Of a stretch of DNA of 64,000 nt, positions 33,435 to 41,691 are shown in pieces. The DNA is from Halonotius aquaticus (GTDB lineage Archaea > Halobacteriota > Halobacteria > Halobacteriales > Haloferacaceae): assembly GCF_003605575.1 (NCBI RefSeq), contig NZ_QKNY01000006.1, positions 54,509 to 118,508 of the forward strand. The letters are read 5' to 3'. Under the pieces are notes generated by a model. It was not told where the DNA came from. It made no database searches and worked only from the letters and a program-made list of their open reading frames with translations. Numbering within the stretch: the stretch's first letter is position 1; the number at the start of each line of letters is the position of its first letter. The translations under genes were made by a program, and so were the position numbers.

Positions 33435-34475
33435 CTATCGGTGGGCCGCTGTCAGCCGCACGTCGAGACAGACATTGAGTTCGTGGGGGGCGTACGATCG
33501 GACGACGTGTTCGGTCTCAACGGTCACAGCGTACTCCGGTTCGGCGGCCGCTTTGATCGCCTCAATTCCCGGGCCGAAGGGGTCGTCCTCGTGTTGGATG
33601 TCGTAGTAGTGGAGGACACACTCCTCGCCGGCGAGATCAACCGCTGTGGCAACAAACTCGTTCGCGCTGTGGGGAAGGTTCATCACGAGCCGGTCGGCCC
33701 AGCCGTGGTAGTCGTCGGCGACATCGCGGACGTCGCCGGCGATCGCGGTCACCGCGTTGGCGACACCGTTGCGACGGGCGTTTTCTCGGCAGTAGTCGAC
33801 CGCCGTCTCGTTGAGATCGACGGCGACGACATCGGCCCCGCGGCTGGCGGCAGGGATCGCAAACGGGCCGACGCCAGCAAACATATCCAGTACCTGCTCG
33901 CCCGGATCGATCTGTTCGACGACGCGGTGGCGTTCGGTGGCGAGCCGCGGCGAAAAGTAGACGGCGGCGAGATCAAGGCAAAACTCGTGGCCGTACTCCC
34001 GATGTACTGTTTCGGTCGGTGAGAGCTCGCTGTCGGCGGCTGCGTCGTCGTCGACGGCAACCACCTCCCAGTCTCGCACCCGGAGTTCACCTTTGATCTT
34101 CGAGGCACGATTGAGCACCGATCGAGCCGGCAGGTCGGCGTCGATGACGGCCTCAGCGATCGTCGCCGCGCGGTCAGGGTCGTCCTCGTCGATGACGACG
34201 ATGTCGCCGATCCGCTCCACGGAGGGCTCGAAGCCGAGGATATCGGCGGGCGTGCGAACACCCTGGCGGACGGGAAGATCGTGGGTCGTCATCTCGGTGT
34301 CGCCATCGAGTACGGCGACAGCATCGGCTGCGGCCTCGGCGTCGGTGATGGGAATGTAGAGACGGCCGTCCTCGACGGCGATCTCGTGGTCGTCGTCGAG
34401 GGCGTCAGCCGCCGCCAACGCGCTGCGGGCAGCCTCGCCGGATTCGCGGGCGACGGCGACACACGGAACGTCCAT
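33435..34475 (-). CDS. trm5: tRNA (guanine37-N1)-methyltransferase Trm5 family
   Basis: A 346-residue class I methyltransferase of the archaeal Trm5 type. An N-terminal region with an RNA-binding module (1-150) precedes LDLAAVYFSPRLATERHRV, SAM motif I VLDMFAGVGPFAIPAASRG, VVAVDLNETAVDYCRENARRN and the NLPHS motif (MNLPHSANEF) characteristic of Trm5/TYW2. It makes m1G37 to prevent frameshifting. It is adjacent to rtcB in the same direction, so two tRNA maturation genes lie together. Confidence 0.92.
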   Translation of the reverse strand: MDVPCVAVARESGEAARSALAAADALDDDHEIAVEDGRLYIPITDAEAAADAVAVLDGDTEMTTHDLPVRQGVRTPADILGFEPSVERIGDIVVIDEDDPDRAATIAEAVIDADLPARSVLNRASKIKGELRVRDWEVVAVDDDAAADSELSPTETVHREYGHEFCLDLAAVYFSPRLATERHRVVEQIDPGEQVLDMFAGVGPFAIPAASRGADVVAVDLNETAVDYCRENARRNGVANAVTAIAGDVRDVADDYHGWADRLVMNLPHSANEFVATAVDLAGEECVLHYYDIQHEDDPFGPGIEAIKAAAEPEYAVTVETEHVVRSYAPHELNVCLDVRLTAAHR

Positions 34476-34560
34476 AGTGACCGTGTGGTATCGCCGCGCC
34501 TAAGCGTGACGTTTGGCGGCGACCACGGGTGCTTTGAGGGTGGCATCCCAACGAACGGCA

Positions 34561-34848
34561 ATGAGTGACAGCGAATTTCCCGATCCCCGCCCTGGGCCGT
34601 CGTGGGAACGGCTGCGGGTACGGGCCGCCTGTAGTGCGGGCGTTGCGGTGGTGCAACTCGCTGTTTTCTGGGAGTTTGTCGTCCGGACGATCCCGATGTT
34701 GTGGCCGCCGGTTGAGCCGCTGACCCAGTGGGTGAGCTTTCTGATGGTCTCGCTCGGCTCGTTTGTCATCATTTCCGGACTGTTTGGGACGCTGCTCGGC
34801 GACCAACTCTACGATCGGTATCTGCGCGACACTTCAGAATCGCCGTAA
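34561..34848 (+). CDS. Small two-pass membrane protein
   Basis: A 95-residue protein. MSDSEFPDPRPGPSWERL is the cytoplasmic start; hydrophobic segments are ACSAGVAVVQLAVFWEFVV and WVSFLMVSLGSFVIISGLFG; the tail is charged (LYDRYLRDTSESP). The in-frame upstream Met 16 codons earlier is less likely. Divergent from trm5. Function unknown. Confidence 0.7.
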   Translation: MSDSEFPDPRPGPSWERLRVRAACSAGVAVVQLAVFWEFVVRTIPMLWPPVEPLTQWVSFLMVSLGSFVIISGLFGTLLGDQLYDRYLRDTSESP

Positions 34849-34877
34849 CCAGCTGGTTTCGGCCTGCGACGAACGAT

Positions 34878-35690
34878 CTATTCCTCCTCGTCAGCGGTCG
34901 CCGTCGACTCCGCCGACAGCGCGGTCACCCGTGGTGTGTCGGTCACCTCGTCGCGGGAGACAACCGCGGTTGCATCAAAGGCGTCGTCCAAAGTTTCGCT
35001 TGTCAGCACCCTCTCCGGGTCGCCTGCGGCGACAACGTCGCCCTCAGCCAACAAGATGAGCCGATCGCAGTAGCGGGCTGCCAGATCCAGATCGTGAATC
35101 GCGGCGACCGCGGCGGTGCCGTCGTCGACGACTGACCGAACGGTCTCCAGCGTGCGGATCGCGTGGTTGATATCGAGGCTTGCGGTCGGCTCATCCAACA
35201 ACAGCACCGGCGTCGCCTGCGCCAACGCCCGGGCCAACAGCACCCGTTGGCGCTCGCCGCCGCTGAGGTCGGTGACCGGCCGATCGGCCAGCGATTCCAG
35301 CGAGGTTCGCGCCAGGGCGTCGGCGATCACCTCTTGATCCGTCTCATCGGGGGTGCCGAACCGGCCGATGTGGGCATGCCGTCCCATCGCCACCGCTTGC
35401 TCGACGGAGAACCCAAAGGATAGTTCGGTCTCCTGTGGGACAGTCGCTACCCGTCGGCCGATCTCCCTGGCCGACAGCGACGACACCGATTGGCTGGTTA
35501 CCGTGACCACGCCGGTCGTCGGGGTGACGCCGCCGCGGATCGCTCGCAACAATGTTGTTTTGCCCGCGCCATTTGGGCCGATAAGCCCGACGAGTTCACC
35601 GCGCTCAGCTGTGAGTGAGACACCTGACAACACCGCTCGACCGCCGAGGGTGACCGACACGTCGTCGACAACGAGTGGTGGGTCACTCAC
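34878..35690 (-). CDS. btuD: Cobalamin ABC transporter ATP-binding protein BtuD
   Basis: A 270-residue ATPase of the FecCD/BtuCD class: Walker A GPNGAGKTT, Q-loop PQETELSFGF, signature LSGGERQRV, Walker B VLLLDEPTASLD and a His switch in IHDLDLAARY. It ends in an acidic tail of about 35 residues. Cobalamin rather than iron-siderophore specificity is inferred from the linked cbiZ gene. The start overlaps the btuC stop by 4 nt. Confidence 0.9.
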   Translation of the reverse strand: MSDPPLVVDDVSVTLGGRAVLSGVSLTAERGELVGLIGPNGAGKTTLLRAIRGGVTPTTGVVTVTSQSVSSLSAREIGRRVATVPQETELSFGFSVEQAVAMGRHAHIGRFGTPDETDQEVIADALARTSLESLADRPVTDLSGGERQRVLLARALAQATPVLLLDEPTASLDINHAIRTLETVRSVVDDGTAAVAAIHDLDLAARYCDRLILLAEGDVVAAGDPERVLTSETLDDAFDATAVVSRDEVTDTPRVTALSAESTATADEEE

Positions 35691-36784
35691 AGCGTGTGCA
35701 CCTCCCGGCTACGGAGCAGGTACAGGAAGAAGGGCGCACCCAACGCGGCGGTGACGATGCCGACCGGGATCTCCGTCGCGCCCGCCCGAGCGATCGTATC
35801 CGTGATCACGAGAAATGACGCGCCGCCCAGCGCGGCCGCCGGCAACAACACCCGATGATCGGGGCCGACGACCAACCGCAACATATGCGGAACGATGAGC
35901 CCGACAAAGCCGATCACGCCGGAGACGGCGACAGCCGCGGCGGTCAGAACCGCCGATACCGCAAGCAGGAGCCGCTTTGTGCGCTCAACCTCAACGCCCA
36001 GTCCAGCGGCGGCCTCCTCGCCGAGCAGGAGGACGTTCAGATCGCGGGCGTACGCCAGCAGCATCCCAAACAGCACGGGGACGATGAGCAGCGTGATCGT
36101 CACGTCATCCCAGCCGGCGTTGCCGAGATGGCCCATCAGCCAGTGGACGACAGCCCGAAGCCCCTCGCCGCTGTACAGCTGCAGGGCGGCGATAACGGCC
36201 CCAAGGAAAGCTTGGATCGCCACCCCGGCCAACAGCAGCGTTGCAACCGGCGTTCGACCGCCATCGGTGGCGATCAGATAGACGACAAAAGCCGTTATCA
36301 CCGCACCGAGAAACGCCGCGCCGCGAAGCCCCAATCCGAAGGGAATCGCAGCGGGCGCAACGATGGCCGCGACCGCGCCGACCGCGGCCCCCGAGGAGAC
36401 GCCGATGATCGAGGGATCGGCCATCGGATTGCGGAAAAAGCCCTGCATCACGGTGCCGGCGGCCGCCAGCGCGAAGCCGACCGTTGCCGCCAACATAATT
36501 CGTGGGAGCCGAACGCGCATGATGATCGTTTCGGCCGTGCTGTCGACGGGGTAGGCAACCGCTGACTGCCACTGCAGTGTCGGCACCGGTACCTGGAGGG
36601 TGCCGGCAACCGACAGCGGTGCGACCTCAATTCCGGCCGGCAGCGACACCGCGTTGAGCAGGATCTTCACCACCGTTGCCGGCGGAATTGAAACCGGCCC
36701 GATCCCCGCACTGAGCGTCCCCGCGACAGCGAGCACCGTGGTGAGCCCCAGCGACCACGTTACGGCGCGCTGTCGCACTCGCAT
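35687..36784 (-). CDS. btuC: Cobalamin ABC transporter permease BtuC (FecCD family)
   Basis: A 365-residue permease with about ten helices. Family signatures are PRIMLAATVGFALAAAGTVM, FRNPMADPSIIGVSSGA, GVIGFVGLIVPHMLRLVVG and DTIARAGATEIPVGIVTA. The start MRVRQRAVTW is chosen over an ATG nine codons upstream because a TATA-like box lies inside that extension, about 30 nt before this start. First gene of btuCD, divergent from btuF. Confidence 0.92.
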   Translation of the reverse strand: MRVRQRAVTWSLGLTTVLAVAGTLSAGIGPVSIPPATVVKILLNAVSLPAGIEVAPLSVAGTLQVPVPTLQWQSAVAYPVDSTAETIIMRVRLPRIMLAATVGFALAAAGTVMQGFFRNPMADPSIIGVSSGAAVGAVAAIVAPAAIPFGLGLRGAAFLGAVITAFVVYLIATDGGRTPVATLLLAGVAIQAFLGAVIAALQLYSGEGLRAVVHWLMGHLGNAGWDDVTITLLIVPVLFGMLLAYARDLNVLLLGEEAAAGLGVEVERTKRLLLAVSAVLTAAAVAVSGVIGFVGLIVPHMLRLVVGPDHRVLLPAAALGGASFLVITDTIARAGATEIPVGIVTAALGAPFFLYLLRSREVHTL

Positions 36785-36808
36785 GAATGAAAGCCGAGTT
36801 GCAGTAGG

Positions 36809-36822
36809 CAAATACTTATTGT
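36809..36822. promoter_or_regulatory. Shared divergent promoter of btuC and btuF
   Basis: AATACTTATT (36811-36820), read either way, is the only A/T box in the 57-bp gap. It is centred about 26 nt from the btuF ATG and about 31 nt from the btuC ATG. One TBP site may therefore serve both directions, or two overlapping sites compete. Confidence 0.5.
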
Positions 36823-36841
36823 CTTCACCCGGAGATGGCGT

Positions 36842-37915
36842 ATGATCACGAATCGACGACTGCGTGTTGTGTGTCTGTTGGCGGCTGTGGCCATCGGGAT
36901 CGGCTTGGCCGCTGTCGCACCTGTGTCGGCTACAGCGTCAGGTGAATCTGTGTCGACCGCAAACGACACGTTCCCTGTCACGCTCACCGACGCGACCGGC
37001 ACGGCGGTCACTGTTGAGTCCCGTCCTGAGAATGTGACGACGACCAACCCGAGTGCGGCCCAGACGATGTGGACGCTTGGCGCGGCCGACCAGGTCGTTG
37101 GCGTCACACAGTACGCGAGCTACCTCGATGGGGCCGAGAAGCGGGACAACGTCTCGGCGGCCGGTCTCGGCGTCAGCATCGAGCGGGTGGTAGCGACCGA
37201 ACCGGATCTGGTGCTCGCGCCGAATGCGACCAGTGTCGAGACCGTGCGAACGCTTCGCGCAGCCAACCTCACCGTGTATCATTTCCCGGCGGCAACCGAT
37301 TTTGAGGCGGTTGCCACGAAAACACAGACCATCGGTCGGCTGACGGACAACACCGCCGCGGCCGCTGAGACGAATGCGTGGATGTGGCGCAATGTTGCGG
37401 CGACCGAGTCGGAACTGAACGATGTTGATCGCCCACGCGTGCTCTATCCGCTACTGGGTGGGTATGCCGTTGGTGACAACACGTTTATTAACCAAATTAT
37501 CACCACGGCTGGCGGAGCGAACGTTGCTGCCAGCGAGTTTGACGGTTATAAACAAATAAACTACGAGGTTGTCCTCAAACTTGATCCCGAGATACTGATC
37601 GTCACCGACCAAACCCAGGGTCAGATCCTTGCCTCCACACCGTACTCACAGACCTCTGCAGGACGAAACAATCGAACTGCATCGTTGTCGGTGCAGTATC
37701 TCAACCAACCCGCCCCACGGAGTGTCGTTTATGCGACCGGTAATCTCAGTGCTCAGCTGCATCCGGATGCGGCGGCTAACGTGACCACGACACCCGGCGC
37801 CGACGGCGACGATGGGCCGGCGACAGACGTTTCGGCCCCCGGATTCGGTGTTGTTGTCGCTGTCCTCTCCTTGGTGGCGGTCGTTGCCAGCGCGCGATTC
37901 TATCACGGGCGGTAG
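36842..37915 (+). CDS. btuF: Cobalamin-binding protein BtuF with PGF-type tail
   Basis: A 357-residue extracellular substrate-binding protein. The signal peptide is residues 1-31 (VCLLAAVAIGIGLAAVAPVSATA). The binding domain has FPVTLTDATGTAVTVESRPENVT, WTLGAADQVVGVTQY, VVATEPDLVLAPNATSVETV, HFPAATDFEAVATKTQTIGRL and EVVLKLDPEILIV. An acidic linker then leads to SAPGFGVVVAVLSLVAVVA and Arg residues, a PGF-CTERM tail. The protein is thus anchored at its C-terminus, not through an N-terminal lipid. Confidence 0.9.
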   Translation: MITNRRLRVVCLLAAVAIGIGLAAVAPVSATASGESVSTANDTFPVTLTDATGTAVTVESRPENVTTTNPSAAQTMWTLGAADQVVGVTQYASYLDGAEKRDNVSAAGLGVSIERVVATEPDLVLAPNATSVETVRTLRAANLTVYHFPAATDFEAVATKTQTIGRLTDNTAAAAETNAWMWRNVAATESELNDVDRPRVLYPLLGGYAVGDNTFINQIITTAGGANVAASEFDGYKQINYEVVLKLDPEILIVTDQTQGQILASTPYSQTSAGRNNRTASLSVQYLNQPAPRSVVYATGNLSAQLHPDAAANVTTTPGADGDDGPATDVSAPGFGVVVAVLSLVAVVASARFYHGR

Positions 37916-37933
37916 TCGACGACGCCGGTGGAG

Positions 37934-38668
37934 CTATTTCAATGTCGAGACTGTCGCCGTCGCCGTCGTTGCAGCGCCATAGTCAGCGTCGGCTACCGAT
38001 CGCGGCAGCTCACCGTCCGGATACCGTGCGTCTACGGCGGCGGTGAGGCCGTCTCGAACACAGGCCCGGGCCGCTTGGCCAACCATCGTCGCCGAGCCAG
38101 CAAACTGTGCTGGCTCACCGGTGGGGTCGCTGCCGACGATCACCGCATCGCTCGTCGTGCCGGTGAAGTCGGTTCGGTGGCTGAGCGTTGCGGTTTTCGC
38201 CTCGGCGACCCCTGCAAGCAGGCTGGCCAACGCGGCCGGCGGGAGTGCTCGCGTTGTGCCGACGATGATGTTGATTGTTCCATAGTGGTCGGTGGTGTCG
38301 GGGGTCGTGCTGTCACCTTCGACCGTCGTCGACGACTCGGCAGCCCCCTGCGGCGGCAACGTGGCCGGATTTGAGAGCCCAGCGGTGACGAGCACCTCAA
38401 CCGGGTCGAGGACGGCCCGTCTGGCGTGTCGTTGCTCGACACCTGTCAACAACGCTGGCCCATCGATCTCGAAGCCGGCGGCTGCCGTCCGCCGATCGAC
38501 GTACCTGCTGAGGTCGGTGTCGTTCCACCCGGTCGGCACCGTGATGTTGTAGGCGGCGTCGGCGCGCCCTCGACCGCCATCGACACCCGTCGAGAGCCAG
38601 TCGGTATCGGGCCGGCCAGCCTGTAGCACGCCGTCGGTGATCGTTGTCTCGAAAACGCCGTTGGCCAT
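37934..38668 (-). CDS. cbiZ: Adenosylcobinamide amidohydrolase CbiZ
   Basis: A 244-residue CbiZ, which removes the lower-ligand side chain of imported cobamides to give adenosylcobyric acid for re-synthesis of the preferred cobamide. Motifs are WLSTGVDGGRGRADAAYN, VLVTAGLSNPATLP, TINIIVGTTRALPPAALASL, VAEAKTATLSHR and GTTSDAVIVGSDPTGEPAQF. ATG at 38668 is preferred over the TTG four codons upstream. It is convergent with btuF (18-nt gap); the linkage supports cobamide remodelling after uptake. Confidence 0.93.
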   Translation of the reverse strand: MANGVFETTITDGVLQAGRPDTDWLSTGVDGGRGRADAAYNITVPTGWNDTDLSRYVDRRTAAAGFEIDGPALLTGVEQRHARRAVLDPVEVLVTAGLSNPATLPPQGAAESSTTVEGDSTTPDTTDHYGTINIIVGTTRALPPAALASLLAGVAEAKTATLSHRTDFTGTTSDAVIVGSDPTGEPAQFAGSATMVGQAARACVRDGLTAAVDARYPDGELPRSVADADYGAATTATATVSTLK

Positions 38669-38699
38669 CGTTGCTGGCAATCAATCGCAAGCCAAGTAG

Positions 38700-38849
38700 C
38701 CCTGTCGACTCCGAATGCAGCATAATTTCTATGAATATAAAATTATACTAGCTATAATACAACAAATATTTGAATAAAAGCGTATTGAGATTGTACTTCA
38801 CAGATATAGCCGCAATTCTTTTGACAATCGCGGTTACTAATGTTGTTGT
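38700..38849. other. AT-rich spacer with no visible gene
   Basis: About 150 bp that is far richer in A+T than the surroundings (runs such as gaatataaaattatac and acaacaaatatttgaat). It holds no ORF. It probably contains divergent promoters for cbiZ and the 84-residue gene. Confidence 0.6.
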
Positions 38850-39104
38850 ATGAAGACGGAGCGATCAAAACCACACGAATACCGCGTTATCGACGAAATG
38901 AATACAAACGATGCGATTAATCTCCTCAACCCATCAGCAAACCGTGTGTTTCAGGTGGTTGCCTATGAAGATGATGCGCTCCGGAAAGAGCTTGCAACGC
39001 TGCCGGCCGGCAAACTCGTCGAGCTCAAACTTGATCGCGTCGGGGCGCGGGCCAACGTGTGGCGAGCGCATCGACCGGCAAACGTGACATCGCTTACCGC
39101 GTGA
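38850..39104 (+). CDS. Small hypothetical haloarchaeal protein
   Basis: An 84-residue protein with an alpha/beta pattern: VIDEMNTNDAINLLNPS, then FQVVAYEDDALRKELATLPAGKLVELKLDRV. It is less acidic than its neighbours and has a relatively basic N-terminus (MKTERSKPHEYR). Family not recognised. The stop codon directly abuts the stop of the convergent gene. Confidence 0.7.
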   Translation: MKTERSKPHEYRVIDEMNTNDAINLLNPSANRVFQVVAYEDDALRKELATLPAGKLVELKLDRVGARANVWRAHRPANVTSLTA

Positions 39105-40364
39105 TCAGTTTCCTTCGTCTCTGGTGATCTCGTAGCGGAAGTCGATCGTGTTCTCCGGCATGATCCGCACCGACCACTCGCCGGCGGCTGGCTCATCCAG
39201 CTCGTAGGTGAACGTCTGTTGGCCGCCGCGGGCGGCGTAGGTGCCGTCGGTTGTTTCTCTCGGCCGCTGGGCGCCGAGATTGACGCTGCCGGAGTCCGTC
39301 AGGCTGGTTCGTTCGGCGTCGATCTCACGGCCGTCCGGTGCGATAAAGGTCACATCGAACGACGCGTCTTGACTGCGCTCGCCGGCTCGGCGCCGTTGGT
39401 TGGCGGTGAGTTCCAGCGTTGCATTACTCGTCGTCTCGCTGACGCTGAAGCTCGTTTCGAATGGTTCCTCGGGGGCAGTCCATACCTGGAAGTTGAGATC
39501 GACCTCCTGCCAGTAGGTGTTGTCGGCGTTGCGAGCCGGATCGGTGAGGCCGAGGTCGACGGTCGCGCTGTAGTCGCCGCGCTCGGCGTCAGCGGGGGGT
39601 TCGACGGTAAGTTCGATCGTCTCGGTTTCGCCCGGGGCGACCTCGCTGGGGGCCTCGATCGTCACCCACGAGCGATCCAACGTGGTGCGACCGCCTGGGC
39701 GATGGCGGCGTCGGTTCTCAGCGTTGAACTGCGGGTTGACCGGGACAGCCTCCTCGCCGGTGTTCGAGACTGAAATCTCTCGGGTGATCGTTTCGCCGGC
39801 TTGGAGGTGGGTGTAGATGTGTGTCTCCGAGTTGAGCTGGACGGTCGGCTCCTGCCAGACATCAACGCTGAGGGAGACGCTGTGGATCGGTTGCGGCGGC
39901 CGGCCTGGATACCGAACCGTCTCATCGGTGAAGGCGATGACACCGCGGTAGTCGCCGATCTCGGCATCATCTGGAACGTCAACCGAGATCTCAACCTCGG
40001 TGGATTCACCGGCATCGAGCGTAGTCTCACCATTCGGAATCGATACCCAATCCGGTTCGACCGGCGGCTGGCTCCGGGTCGGCGGGGTAGCGATTCGTGG
40101 GGCGATGTCGACGGCCTCGTCTTCGCCGTTTTCGATGCTAACGGTGACCGTGTCGCTTTCGCCCGGCTTGAGTTCGAGGTTTCGGTACCCCTCATCGACA
40201 TAGAGGCGCGTGTAGTTGCCGGGATCAGGGGCGGTGACTCCGTCGCTGGCGGTCGCTGTCTCGGTTGCTGTTGCGGTGCTTCCCGTCGTTGCGGCGACCA
40301 CGCCCGTGGCAGCGACGGCACCGACTACCACCAGCGTGATCAACATGAGCGTTCGACTGTTCAT
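39105..40364 (-). CDS. Exported multi-domain beta-sandwich protein (COG1470-like)
   Basis: A 419-residue exported protein. The signal is residues 1-25 (TLMLITLVVVGAVAATGVVAA), followed by a Thr/Ala-rich linker. Then come repeated NEW3/Fn3-like modules: LELKPGESDTVTVSIENGEDE, LDAGESTEVEISVDVPDDAEIGDY, LQAGETITREISVSNTGEE and VAPGETETIELTVEPPADAERGDY. A last module ends GEWSVRIMPENTIDF. No C-terminal anchor is seen, so it is either shed or bound through its signal segment. It may be a cell-surface structural or adhesion protein. Confidence 0.8.
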   Translation of the reverse strand: MNSRTLMLITLVVVGAVAATGVVAATTGSTATATETATASDGVTAPDPGNYTRLYVDEGYRNLELKPGESDTVTVSIENGEDEAVDIAPRIATPPTRSQPPVEPDWVSIPNGETTLDAGESTEVEISVDVPDDAEIGDYRGVIAFTDETVRYPGRPPQPIHSVSLSVDVWQEPTVQLNSETHIYTHLQAGETITREISVSNTGEEAVPVNPQFNAENRRRHRPGGRTTLDRSWVTIEAPSEVAPGETETIELTVEPPADAERGDYSATVDLGLTDPARNADNTYWQEVDLNFQVWTAPEEPFETSFSVSETTSNATLELTANQRRRAGERSQDASFDVTFIAPDGREIDAERTSLTDSGSVNLGAQRPRETTDGTYAARGGQQTFTYELDEPAAGEWSVRIMPENTIDFRYEITRDEGN

Positions 40365-40552
40365 AGTGGATGCCAGCGTCTGTGGATCCGGCCTGTCTGG
40401 AGGGCGGTGTACTGGCAGCTACAACTCGGTGATCGTGGGTACTACCCCTTGTGAAGACTCAAAGCTCAATTTGTGTTACACATTCATATCCTCGATATCT
40501 GCGTCGGGGTGGAGCCCTCCCTCGATTCTCAGTTTCTGAGAACAGTAGTGTT

Positions 40553-40564
40553 CATCTTTTACAC
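40553..40564 (+). promoter_or_regulatory. TATA-like promoter of the HiPIP gene
   Basis: tcttttacaca is centred about 26-27 nt before the ATG at 40584. Confidence 0.45.
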
Positions 40565-40583
40565 ACTCGTCGTACCTCCTGAT

Positions 40584-40988
40584 ATGTCGGAGACACCGAA
40601 CTCACGCCGACAGTTCCTGCGTGTCGCCGGTGCCGCAGCCATCACCACCAGCCTCGCCGGCTGCGGTGGCAGCGGCGGCGGTACAGACAATTCGGAATCG
40701 ACGACTGAGAGCACTGAGGAATCGGGTGGCGGCGGCAGCGAGTCTGAACCGGTTCCGGAGTCCGAGCGTACCGCCAAGGCGCTTGGCGGCATCGAACGCG
40801 ATCCCGACGCACTCCAAGATCCCGAGGCACTCAACTACCAGTCAACGCCGAACAACGGCCAACAGTGTAACGGCTGTCAGTACTATGTCCCGGATCAAAA
40901 CGGCGACGGGATGGGTGCCTGTACGCTGGTTTCCGGCCAGATCGACCCTGAAGGCTGGTGTATCAGCTACGCCGCGTACAACGGCTAA
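40584..40988 (+). CDS. High-potential iron-sulfur protein (HiPIP), Tat lipoprotein
   Basis: A 134-residue exported redox protein. SRRQFLRVAG is a Tat signal, and LAGC (Cys27) is a lipobox. A Ser/Glu/Gly linker (30-60) precedes the HiPIP domain, with [4Fe-4S] ligands Cys95, Cys98, Cys113 and Cys126 (CNGCQYY, GACTLVSG, GWCISYAAY). It would carry electrons at the outside of the membrane, parallel to halocyanins. The ATG is set by the signal peptide. Confidence 0.93.
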   Translation: MSETPNSRRQFLRVAGAAAITTSLAGCGGSGGGTDNSESTTESTEESGGGGSESEPVPESERTAKALGGIERDPDALQDPEALNYQSTPNNGQQCNGCQYYVPDQNGDGMGACTLVSGQIDPEGWCISYAAYNG

Positions 40989-41065
40989 CCTGACTCGCAG
41001 TCGTCACGCCCGTCACCGCGCCGCCGTGCAGTAGGTTCTTGCCACGATAGGGCTAGCTGTGGTGT

Positions 41066-41599
41066 ATGCGTCGCTCTCGCGGTGGTCGCCTGACTCGCCT
41101 GCGACAGCGAGTCAGGACAGCGGTCGAGGCCTCCTTTGATGACGATCAGCCGCCCGAGGAGATCGCTGGGAGCTTTGCGATCGGCGTATTTTTGACCACG
41201 TTGCCGACCCTCGGCGGCAACCTCCTTGTGATGGTCGCGTTGGCAGCCCGTGTCGCCTGGATCAACCCGGTCGCACTGTTTAGCTCAGGGATCGTCATCA
41301 ATCCCCTCGTCAAGTGGGGAGTGTATGCGGTCAGCGTCCCGATCGGTGTCGCACTGCTCGGCCCGATCGATGGTGGCCTCAGCGTCGACCTCTCGCTGTC
41401 GGGCAATCGACCCTTATTGGTGCGCGTTGCTGTCGGCTCGTCGATCATCGCGGTTCTCGCAGGCCTGCTTAGCTACGGGCTCGTCCGTCAGATGGTCATC
41501 GCCTACCGCCGTCGTGAGATCGATGTTGTCGAGGAACTGGTCGACACCGTACTCACCGGCGACGACGAGCCCACCGCTCCCGCCGAAGACGCCAAATAA
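41066..41599 (+). CDS. DUF2062 membrane protein
   Basis: A 177-residue protein of the DUF2062 family: DDQPPEEIAGSFAIGVFLTTLPTLGG near the N-terminus, INPVALFSSGIVINPLVKWGVY in the middle, and a third hydrophobic segment at about 130-155. The ends are charged. Function unknown; members often lie near cell-envelope sugar genes, but none are adjacent here. Confidence 0.85.
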   Translation: MRRSRGGRLTRLRQRVRTAVEASFDDDQPPEEIAGSFAIGVFLTTLPTLGGNLLVMVALAARVAWINPVALFSSGIVINPLVKWGVYAVSVPIGVALLGPIDGGLSVDLSLSGNRPLLVRVAVGSSIIAVLAGLLSYGLVRQMVIAYRRREIDVVEELVDTVLTGDDEPTAPAEDAK

Positions 41600-41658
41600 C
41601 TGCTCGGCCGGGGGTGCCTACCGTGTGCGTCGTAGACGAATAAGTTAGTGTTATTAGC

Positions 41659-41672
41659 AAGTTATAACTGCG
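41659..41672 (+). promoter_or_regulatory. TATA-like promoter of the tenA pair
   Basis: AGTTATAACT, a 10-bp palindrome, is centred about 27 nt before the tenA ATG. A second A/T stretch (gtgttattagc) lies just upstream. No TPP riboswitch fits into the 26 nt that follow. Confidence 0.55.
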
Positions 41673-41691
41673 AGAACCCGAATACACGCCC

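Noticed and set aside
32089..33606. A 505-codon open frame antisense to rtcB and trm5
   Set aside because: The minus strand encodes RtcB with all its catalytic motifs. Long antisense frames are expected at this G+C content.
36785..36841. A cobalamin riboswitch before btuF or btuC
   Set aside because: The gap is 57 bp, too short, and both starts look nearly leaderless.
41600..41691. A TPP riboswitch before tenA
   Set aside because: Only about 26 nt separate the TATA-like box from the ATG; no conserved TPP aptamer blocks are seen.
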